The notes under the pieces are model-generated. The model was not told the DNA's origin and did no database searches. It saw nothing but the letters and a program-made list of their open reading frames with translations. Below are positions 5,375-11,726 of a stretch of DNA of 11,726 bases, piece by piece. The stretch is from Fusobacterium sp. (GTDB taxonomy: Bacteria > Fusobacteriota > Fusobacteriia > Fusobacteriales > Fusobacteriaceae), in contig JAHHTB010000052.1 of NCBI GenBank assembly GCA_020024855.1, positions 1-11,726 on the forward strand, in the 5' to 3' direction. Numbering within the stretch: position 1 is the first letter of the stretch; the number at the start of each line of letters is the position of its first letter. The position numbers were made by a program, and so were the translations under genes.

Positions 5375-6786
5375 GTTGTTTTATCCTTTCCATCTTTTAT
5401 CTTTATTCCCATCTCACCAAGTCTATCTCTTATTTTATCAGATAAAGCCCAGTTCTTTTCTGTTCTTGCTTCTCTTCTAAGTTCAAGAATAAATTCTACT
5501 AATTCAGATGTAAGATTTCCTATATTTTCATCACTTTTTAAAAGAACTCCAAGAACTTCTTCCATTATATATCTTATATAAGTTTCTGCTGCTGCAAGAT
5601 TTTTCATTCCCTCTTCTGAAACTTTTTCAATATCAACATACTTATTAACTTCTTTTACTAATTCAAATATAGCTCCAAGTCCTTGTGCTGTATTAAAGTC
5701 TTCGTCCATAGCAGCTATAAATTTATTTTTAGTTTCTTCTAAGTATGAAGCTAATCCACTTAAATTATCTCCATCTTCAAAAGATTTTTCAGAAATTTTT
5801 TCTTTTATTCTTAAAATAGCATTGTCTATTCTTTCTAATCCTGCTTTACTTTGAGTAAGTTCAGCATCAGAAAAATCAATTGGTTTTCTATAGTGAGAAC
5901 TTAAAACAAAAAATCTTATTACTCTTCCCTCATAATGCTCTAAAACTTCTCTTAAAAGGAAAAAGTTTCCTAATGATTTTGACATTTTTTCACCATTTAC
6001 ATTTATATAACCATTATGCATCCAATATCTTGCATATTCACCATGACTACTACATCTTGATTGAGCTATTTCATTTTCATGGTGTGGAAATATAAGATCT
6101 TGTCCTCCACCATGAATATCAAAAGTATCTCCTAGATATTTACTAGACATTGCTGAACATTCTATATGCCAACCTGGTCTTCCTTTTCCCCAAGGTGAAT
6201 CCCAACTTGGTTCACTCTCTTTAGCTTTTTTCCAAAGAGCAAAGTCAACAGGAGAACGTTTTATATCATTTACTTCTATTCTTGCTCCAGCTTTTAAATT
6301 ATCTATATTTTGACCAGAAAGACAACCATAACCATCTTTATTTTTTTCAACTTCAAAATATACATCTCCATTAACTTCATAAGCATAACCATTATCAATA
6401 AGATTTTTAATTATTCTTATCATATCACCAATATGCTCAGTTGCCCTTGGTCTTATCATTCCATCTTCTTTTAAATTTACTTTCTTTGTATCTTCAAAAT
6501 ATGCAGTTATATATTTATGAGCAATTTCTTTAAGAGATACCCCTTCTTGATTAGCTCTTGCTATCATCTTGTCATCTACATCTGTAAAATTTTGAACATA
6601 AGTAACTTTATATCCTCTATATTCAAAATATCTTCTTACTGTATCAAAAAATATTGCCGGACGAGCATTTCCAATATGGATATAGTTGTATACTGTTGGT
6701 CCACATACATACATTGAAATCTCATTCTCTTTTAATGGAATAAGTTCTTCAATTTTTTTGTTCATTGTATTGTATACTCTTATCAT
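5362..6786 (-). CDS. cysS: Cysteinyl-tRNA synthetase
   Basis: This class I aminoacyl-tRNA synthetase charges tRNA-Cys with cysteine in the cytoplasm. At 474 residues it is full length. It has the ATP-binding HIGN motif (37-40), the KMSKS loop (267-271), and the zinc ligands that select cysteine: C28, C210, H235 and E239. WHIECSAMS (206-214) and the GGGQDLIFPHHENE segment (226-239) are hallmarks of CysRS. The anticodon-binding helical domain fills the C-terminal 150 residues and ends in the usual TTWSL-type tail. The ATG at 6786 has a strong AGGAGG at 6793-6798, 6 bases away, the best ribosome site in the cluster. The preceding gene stops 17 bases earlier and the following mrnC overlaps it by 13 bases. 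Confidence 0.98.
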   Translation of the reverse strand: MIRVYNTMNKKIEELIPLKENEISMYVCGPTVYNYIHIGNARPAIFFDTVRRYFEYRGYKVTYVQNFTDVDDKMIARANQEGVSLKEIAHKYITAYFEDTKKVNLKEDGMIRPRATEHIGDMIRIIKNLIDNGYAYEVNGDVYFEVEKNKDGYGCLSGQNIDNLKAGARIEVNDIKRSPVDFALWKKAKESEPSWDSPWGKGRPGWHIECSAMSSKYLGDTFDIHGGGQDLIFPHHENEIAQSRCSSHGEYARYWMHNGYINVNGEKMSKSLGNFFLLREVLEHYEGRVIRFFVLSSHYRKPIDFSDAELTQSKAGLERIDNAILRIKEKISEKSFEDGDNLSGLASYLEETKNKFIAAMDEDFNTAQGLGAIFELVKEVNKYVDIEKVSEEGMKNLAAAETYIRYIMEEVLGVLLKSDENIGNLTSELVEFILELRREARTEKNWALSDKIRDRLGEMGIKIKDGKDKTTWSL

Positions 6787-6803
6787 ATTTATCCTCCTGA
6801 TGT

Positions 6804-7985
6804 CTATTTTTCTATGTTTATTTGAGTTTTTATTCTTAATCTATCTGGATCATAAAAACCATTTACTTCTACTTTTCCATAGTATGTATCAAGTTTTCCT
6901 AATAAAAATTGATTTTCTTTAATTTCTTCTACATTATTTGATGGATCAAAAGTATCTCCACCTATAAGAATATAAATATTTCCATAAATATCTTTTTGAA
7001 TATTTATATTTTCATCATTTTTAAAATACTCCATAAAAATTTCTGCATCTTTTGAAGATTTTAAACCTAAAAGATAATTTCCATTTTCAAGATCCACTAC
7101 AATTTCACCATTAAGTTCTGAAATTATATCAGCAAATCCTCTTAAAAAAAGTTCTTGAATTAAATCTATTTTTTTAGCACTAGCTGTTTTATAAGATATT
7201 GCTCTTAGTATAAAAGTATCTAAATTTTTTATATTAGCTGTTGATATATATAATCTATTATCTGTTATATATTTATTCATCATTCTTTTTTCTGGCTGAT
7301 TACTTAAATCTTTTAAAATCTCATTATCTCCATATATAAAACCATCAAGTAAAATCCTATTATCTTCTACATTTCCAGATACAACTATCCTATCTATACC
7401 AAAAAGTCTTTCCCTTTCTTGATTTATTATAATAGTTCCAAGTCCTTCATTAGCTTGTTGATTTAATATCTCTACTGTCTTTAAACTTTTCTTTCCTTTA
7501 TTATCTAAAATCTTTTCAATACTTACTGTATCACTACTAACAAAGAAAAGCCCTCTATGAATCTTCACATATATATTCTCTACTTCTGATATTTTTAATT
7601 CTTTTTTATATTCCTCTTTTAATTCATAAAAATTATCCTCTTTTAAATTAAAATAATTTTTCATTTTCATATACATAATTGGATAGTATATTCCTGTATC
7701 AGCTATTCCCACTATTTTTATATCACTGCTATACAGCTTACTTTGTGATAATATACATATATTTTTTATTCTTTTTAATATATCTTTTTCAATAGGTTTA
7801 TCTATTTCAAAAATATTTTCAAATTTTTCTAATTTTTCCTTATTTATATTCTTATTACTATAAATAAAAGTTGTTCTATCAGTTATAAAATTATCTAATG
7901 TAAGTTTATAAGAATATTCAAAGATCAGAATTCCTGATATCACTATCACTATCAGAAATAAAACTGCCTTTATTATCTTTTTCAT
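6804..7985 (-). CDS. Membrane-anchored protein of unknown function
   Basis: I do not recognise this 393-residue protein. It begins with lysines and one hydrophobic helix (about residues 7-22) with no lipobox cysteine or clear cleavage site, so it is probably a signal anchor with about 365 residues outside the membrane. The rest is a soluble mixed alpha/beta chain without internal repeats or recognisable catalytic motif. Its pattern (an early FIYSN strand, then LFFVSSDTVSIEKIL, then LNGEIVVDLENGNYLLGLKSSKDAE) is loosely reminiscent of DUF3352-type extracytoplasmic proteins; that is a weak impression, not an assignment. GGAGG at 7990-7994 supports the ATG at 7985. It sits 24 bases after the nitrilase-fold gene and 17 before cysS, so it is part of the operon and may act at the cell envelope. 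Codon use looks like its neighbours. Confidence 0.8.
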   Translation of the reverse strand: MKKIIKAVLFLIVIVISGILIFEYSYKLTLDNFITDRTTFIYSNKNINKEKLEKFENIFEIDKPIEKDILKRIKNICILSQSKLYSSDIKIVGIADTGIYYPIMYMKMKNYFNLKEDNFYELKEEYKKELKISEVENIYVKIHRGLFFVSSDTVSIEKILDNKGKKSLKTVEILNQQANEGLGTIIINQERERLFGIDRIVVSGNVEDNRILLDGFIYGDNEILKDLSNQPEKRMMNKYITDNRLYISTANIKNLDTFILRAISYKTASAKKIDLIQELFLRGFADIISELNGEIVVDLENGNYLLGLKSSKDAEIFMEYFKNDENINIQKDIYGNIYILIGGDTFDPSNNVEEIKENQFLLGKLDTYYGKVEVNGFYDPDRLRIKTQINIEK

Positions 7986-8009
7986 TAATCCTCCAAACTA
8001 GTTATTTTT

Positions 8010-8819
8010 TTAATCTTTAGCTATAATTCTTTCTAGTTCTTTTCTTATAACCTCTAAATTACTTTCTCTGTCAAATTCTGAATTATAATATGCTCTTTTT
8101 ATATCTTTTAAGTCTATGTTTATTATACTTAATTTTTCAATAAATTTCTCCATTTTTTCTAATATTTTTCCATAAGGAGAAACTACAAATGAATTTCCTG
8201 TAAAAGTAACACTATCTTCTACACCAACTCTATTTACCATCACTGTAAAATTTTTATTATATAATGAGTTTGCCTGAGCCATTTTTTCATAAGAAGAATC
8301 TTTTTCTTTTATGTCTACATTTTCATTTACAAGATTAAAAATTATTTCTGCACCATAAGAAGAAAGTATTCCATTTACCATTGGATTAAGTCCTTCTTCT
8401 CCAAGAGTAATTCCAAAAACTCCATACTTACTTTCAAAAGTTTTTACCTCTTTTCCTCTTGTAAAATATTTAGACTCACTTCCACCATTACTATTTAATA
8501 AAAATACTTTCTTATGTTTTTTTAAAGTTTTTCCATCTTCTAAACAAATTCCACAATTATATAATCTATTATTTTCTTCACATACTGCTCCAAAAATAAT
8601 AGTAATCTTATTACTTAAATCTAAAAGTTCTTTTGGAATTTCTGAAATAGCTACATCAAAAGCTAAATCTTCAAGAAGAGTTCCTGTTAAAGAAAGTTCA
8701 GGAAAAACTGCTATCTCACAACCATTTTCTATTCCTTCCTCAATATCTTTTACTATTTTTTCTAAGTTTCTTTCTACATTCCCAAGATATGGTTTTATTT
8801 GTGAAATTAAAATTTTCAT
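8010..8819 (-). CDS. Nitrilase-fold (carbon-nitrogen hydrolase) protein lacking the catalytic cysteine
   Basis: This 269-residue cytoplasmic protein spans a complete nitrilase superfamily domain. It most resembles the glutaminase domain of NAD synthetase: ELSLTG...EDLAF (41-54) matches the ELSLTGYPPEDL signature, and VTFTGNSFVVSPYGKIL (204-220) matches its C-terminal strands. The catalytic Glu (E41), Lys (K104) and second Glu (E115) are in place, but the nucleophile elbow, normally G-I-T-I-C-E-D, reads G136-I-T-L-G140-E-E, with Gly (codon GGA) instead of Cys. Hydrolysis by the usual thioester route should therefore be impossible. It may be a pseudoenzyme with a binding or scaffold role. No NAD synthetase domain is fused. 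AAGGAG at 8826-8831 lies 6 bases before the ATG, inside the end of ispD; the two genes are one base apart. Confidence 0.85.
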   Translation of the reverse strand: MKILISQIKPYLGNVERNLEKIVKDIEEGIENGCEIAVFPELSLTGTLLEDLAFDVAISEIPKELLDLSNKITIIFGAVCEENNRLYNCGICLEDGKTLKKHKKVFLLNSNGGSESKYFTRGKEVKTFESKYGVFGITLGEEGLNPMVNGILSSYGAEIIFNLVNENVDIKEKDSSYEKMAQANSLYNKNFTVMVNRVGVEDSVTFTGNSFVVSPYGKILEKMEKFIEKLSIINIDLKDIKRAYYNSEFDRESNLEVIRKELERIIAKD

Positions 8820-8820
8820 T

Positions 8821-9525
8821 TTATTCTCCTTCTTGCTTTAAAAAATTTATATCTTCTATTGTTGTTATCTTTATATTTCCATAATCTCCCAATATTATTT
8901 TTACTCTTCCACCATATTTTTCTACAAGAGAAGAATCATCTGTTCCTAAAAATTTTTCTTTTTCGGCTTTTTCATAAGCCTCTATCACTTTTTCACCTCT
9001 AAACACTTGAGGAGTTTGAGCTGCTACTAAAGTGGATCTAACTGGTGTAGACACTATTATTCCATTTTCATCTACAACTTTTATAGTATCTTTTACAGGA
9101 ACACCTATCACTACTCCATCTATATTTAAATTAGATTTTAATTCATAATAAGATTTTTCTAAATATTCCTCTTTAAAAAATGGTCTTACTCCATCTTGTA
9201 CTGCTATTATGGAATTTTTTTCACAAAATTTTAAAGCATTTAATATAGAATCCTGTCTTTCTTTTCCACCTTCTATAATATGCTTTATTTTTGTTATTTT
9301 AAATTTTTCACACATATTTATTACTTCATTTATTAAGTCTTTTCCTGTAACAACAATTATATCTGTTATTAATTTTGATTTTTCTCCTATCTCAAGAACA
9401 TTTATAAAAAGTGGTTTCCCATTATATTCTAAAAATTGTTTTGGATAAGACAGTCCCATACGTTTTCCAACTCCAGCAGCTGCTACTATTAAAGTGTATC
9501 TTATTTTAGAGTTACTACAGAACAA
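8821..9525 (-). CDS. ispD: 2-C-methyl-D-erythritol 4-phosphate cytidylyltransferase
   Basis: IspD joins CTP and methylerythritol phosphate in the MEP pathway, which supplies isoprenoids including the undecaprenyl carrier for cell wall synthesis. The 234-residue length is normal. Motifs in order are the nucleotide-binding AAAGVGKRMG (15-24, R22) and K29, GGKERQDSI (87-95), VQDGVRPF (109-116, with Gln for the usual His), VKDTIK (144-149), AAQTPQVF (168-175), TDDSSLVE (195-202) and GNIKITTIED (216-225), whose Lys contacts substrate. The start appears to be TTG at 9525, because no ATG or GTG occurs between it and the AAAG motif. It overlaps the end of mutS2 by 25 bases and has AAGGTGG as ribosome site within mutS2. 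Whether ispF or other MEP genes are nearby cannot be seen here. Confidence 0.95.
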   Translation of the reverse strand: MFCSNSKIRYTLIVAAAGVGKRMGLSYPKQFLEYNGKPLFINVLEIGEKSKLITDIIVVTGKDLINEVINMCEKFKITKIKHIIEGGKERQDSILNALKFCEKNSIIAVQDGVRPFFKEEYLEKSYYELKSNLNIDGVVIGVPVKDTIKVVDENGIIVSTPVRSTLVAAQTPQVFRGEKVIEAYEKAEKEKFLGTDDSSLVEKYGGRVKIILGDYGNIKITTIEDINFLKQEGE

Positions 9526-11726
9526 CCTACACCACCTTCACCTTGTCCACCAAATCTAAACTCTTTTACATATCTACATTTTTTTAAATATTCCACTATC
9601 CCTTTTCTTAAAGCTCCTGTTCCATTTCCATGAACAACTTGAACTTCTTTATACCCATTCATCATTGCTCTATCAAAATATGATTCAAGTTCATATATAG
9701 CTTCTTCAACCATTTTTCCTCTTAAATCTATTTTTGGTTTTACACTTGTTCTACTTGATGTTGAAGCTGATCCATAAACTTTTTCTTTTTTCTCTACTAT
9801 TTTTTTCAAATCATCAAGAGGTACTTCTAATTTTAAAATTCCAGCTTGAATAAAGGCTGTTTCTTTTGAAGTATTTATTTTTAATACAACAGCATATTGT
9901 TTTAAACTTAGTACTAAGACTTTTTCTCCCTCTTTTATATCTATTTTTCTTATTACCTTAGGTTTTTGTTCTACATTTGCTTTTTTCTCTTGATCAAGAC
10001 TTGTTCTAAGCATATTAAGACTCTTTTGAACATTTTTCATATCATCTTTTTTATTTTCTTCTGATTGAAGTTTTTTAACAAGAGCAGCAGCTTTATTTTG
10101 CATATCTTTTATCATTGTATCTGCTTTTTCATAAGCTTCTTTTAATATGATATTTTTTTCTGCTTCTAATTGTCTTAATTTTTCTTCGTATTCTTCTTGA
10201 TCTTTTTTAGCTTTTTCTTTTAATCTATTTACTTCCACTTGCATTGCTTCAAGTTCATCAGCTTTATCTTTAATATTTGAAATCATTTTTTCAACTTTTT
10301 TATTCTCGTCACTTATGTATGTCTTAGCTCTTTCTATTACCTCATCACATACACCTAATCTTTTAGCAATTGTAAGTGCATTACTTTCACCAGGAATTCC
10401 TATTAAAAGTCTGTATGTTGGAGAAAGAGTATCTGAATTAAATTCCATTGAAGCTGTTTCAATCTCTTCCTCATTATATCCATATGCTTTAACCTCACTA
10501 TAGTGTGTTGTTATCATTGATTTTACTTTTCTATCTTTTAAAAAATCAATTACTGCCATAGCAAAAGCTGATCCCTCAACTGGATCTGTTCCTGAACCAA
10601 GTTCATCTAAAAGAACTAAAGAATTTTTAGTTACATTTGATAAAATATCTTGAACATTTTTTAAATGAGCTGAGAATGATGAAAGTGATTGCTCTATGCT
10701 TTGTTCATCTCCAATATCTGCATATACTCCTGAGAAAAATCCTATACTTGAATTTTCTTTAGCAGGAATAGGAATACCTGCAAGAGCCATTAGTGTAAGA
10801 AGTCCAGCTACCTTTAAAGCAACTGTTTTTCCTCCTGTATTTGGTCCTGTGATAAGAAGTGTGTTATATTTTCTTCCTATTTCAAATGTAAGAGGTACAA
10901 CTTTTTCTTTTTCTATGAAAGGATGTCTTCCCTCTACTATACTTAATTGCTCTCTAGCATTTATTTCTGGAATTGTACAATTATTATCTATTGCATATTT
11001 TGATTTTCCATTTAAGAAATCAAGCTCTAAAACACTTTCTCCTATCTTTCTTACATCTTCTACATTCATTCTTATCTGATCAGTAATTCTTAAAAGAATT
11101 TTTCTTATTTCTTCTCTTTCTCTTGCTTCTAATTCTCTCATCTTATTATTTAAAGATACTATTGAAAGAGGTTCTATAAATACTGTTTGCCCACTAGAAG
11201 ATCTATCATGCTCTATTCCTTTTATTAATCCTTTAAAATCAAGCTTTACAGGAATAACACTTCTTCCATCACGAATTGTTATTATTTTTTCTTGAATAGC
11301 TTTTGAATAAGTTTCGTTAGAAAACATATCATCAAATTTTCTTTTTATATTTGCTGATAATAATTTTTTCTGTGCTCTTATATCTCTTAAATCAAGAGAG
11401 GCTTCATCTTGTATTTTCTTTTCATTATCTATTGTCTTATTAATTATATCTTCTATAAATTTTACAACAGGAACAGATACAAATTTTCCTTTTAACTCTT
11501 TATATTTGTCAAGATCTTCAAGTCTATTTTTAAATAATCTAAATAGTCTTAAGTTTTGGTTAATATCATAAAGCTCTTCTGGCTCAAAATACATTCCCAT
11601 AAGATCACATTTTTTTAAAATTTCTATAGTATCTTTCATTCCAGCAGTTTCTATTCCACCATCATATTTAGAAAAATCTATAAAATCTCTTACAATTTCA
11701 AAATCTTTTCTTAATAAATTTATATC
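9501..11726 (-). CDS. mutS2: MutS2 family ATPase/endonuclease, 5' end cut by window
   Basis: The frame stays open from the stop at 9501-9503 to the window edge, giving 741 residues. The first in-frame ATG (11639) is internal, since the 29 codons before it continue the MutS2 N-terminal pattern; about 40 residues are missing compared with the usual 780. In visible numbering, the core and lever domains precede Walker A GPNTGGKT (294-301), the signature SLSSFSAHL (347-355), Walker B LVLLDELGSGTDP (370-382) and the TTHY switch (406-409). A charged coiled coil follows (about 470-585), then a small beta segment (about 599-640), then an Smr domain with DLRG (667-670) and HGNGTGALR (699-707). MutS2 suppresses recombination in some bacteria and splits collided ribosomes in B. 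subtilis; the role here is not shown. It is the first visible gene of the operon. Confidence 0.95.
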   Translation of the reverse strand, partial: DINLLRKDFEIVRDFIDFSKYDGGIETAGMKDTIEILKKCDLMGMYFEPEELYDINQNLRLFRLFKNRLEDLDKYKELKGKFVSVPVVKFIEDIINKTIDNEKKIQDEASLDLRDIRAQKKLLSANIKRKFDDMFSNETYSKAIQEKIITIRDGRSVIPVKLDFKGLIKGIEHDRSSSGQTVFIEPLSIVSLNNKMRELEAREREEIRKILLRITDQIRMNVEDVRKIGESVLELDFLNGKSKYAIDNNCTIPEINAREQLSIVEGRHPFIEKEKVVPLTFEIGRKYNTLLITGPNTGGKTVALKVAGLLTLMALAGIPIPAKENSSIGFFSGVYADIGDEQSIEQSLSSFSAHLKNVQDILSNVTKNSLVLLDELGSGTDPVEGSAFAMAVIDFLKDRKVKSMITTHYSEVKAYGYNEEEIETASMEFNSDTLSPTYRLLIGIPGESNALTIAKRLGVCDEVIERAKTYISDENKKVEKMISNIKDKADELEAMQVEVNRLKEKAKKDQEEYEEKLRQLEAEKNIILKEAYEKADTMIKDMQNKAAALVKKLQSEENKKDDMKNVQKSLNMLRTSLDQEKKANVEQKPKVIRKIDIKEGEKVLVLSLKQYAVVLKINTSKETAFIQAGILKLEVPLDDLKKIVEKKEKVYGSASTSSRTSVKPKIDLRGKMVEEAIYELESYFDRAMMNGYKEVQVVHGNGTGALRKGIVEYLKKCRYVKEFRFGGQGEGGVGCSVVTLK
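9526..9545 (-). promoter_or_regulatory. Ribosome binding region supporting the TTG start of ispD
   Basis: On the - strand this stretch carries AAGGTGAAGGTGG, ending 6 bases before TTG 9525, inside the last codons of mutS2. It encodes the Gly-rich end of the Smr domain as well, so the similarity to a Shine-Dalgarno sequence may be partly a by-product of coding. Confidence 0.45.

Noticed and set aside
10696..11079. 127-codon open frame on the + strand
   Set aside because: It is antisense to the Walker A region of mutS2, with no independent coding evidence.
11637..11639. ATG that could be taken as the start of mutS2, giving 712 residues
   Set aside because: The frame is open for 29 more codons to the window edge and these continue the expected MutS2 N-terminal domain, so the gene is cut by the window and this Met is internal.

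Overview
The window is strongly AT-rich (roughly 70% or more A+T by eye), with AGA-dominated arginine codons, Lys/Glu/Ile-rich proteins and strong purine-rich Shine-Dalgarno sequences. The gene set (MEP-pathway ispD, mutS2, cysS followed by mrnC, a Na/Pi cotransporter with a PhoU-like tail) fits a low-GC anaerobe. Fusobacterium or a close relative in the Fusobacteriota is my best guess. A low-GC Firmicute cannot be excluded, because this is judged from composition and protein style, not from a search.

Layout. The left quarter (1-2954) is read on the + strand: the 3' part of a GNAT acetyltransferase cut by the window edge, a Na/Pi cotransporter with its own plausible promoter, a 273-base AT-rich spacer, and a second GNAT acetyltransferase of the phosphinothricin/methionine-sulfoximine type. 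A symmetric hairpin at 2998-3031 ends transcription from both sides. Everything from 3038 to the right edge is one tightly packed - strand cluster, in transcription order: mutS2 (5' end outside the window), ispD, a nitrilase-fold protein, a membrane-anchored protein of unknown function, cysS, mrnC, mreB, holB. Neighbours overlap by up to 25 bases or are at most 24 bases apart, so this looks like a single operon with translational coupling.

How the genes relate. Most - strand genes are core housekeeping: ribosome or DNA quality control (mutS2), isoprenoid precursor synthesis (ispD), cysteine charging (cysS), 23S rRNA maturation (mrnC), cell shape (mreB) and the replication clamp loader (holB). 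Embedded among them are two less ordinary proteins. The nitrilase-fold protein keeps Glu, Lys and a second Glu of the active site but has Gly where the catalytic Cys should be. The other is a 393-residue protein with a signal anchor and no recognised family. The + strand genes are unrelated accessory or transport functions.

Points most worth checking: the cysteine-less nitrilase-fold protein; the membrane-anchored unknown between it and cysS; unusual substitutions in two conserved MreB motifs; 11-bp-phased TGTAAA repeats (TTTACA on the other strand) at the promoter of the phosphate transporter; and a possible attenuation-like leader before the second acetyltransferase. I see no mobile element, CRISPR array, tRNA or rRNA gene. 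No complete new system is evident; the findings are individual oddities in a mostly ordinary region.
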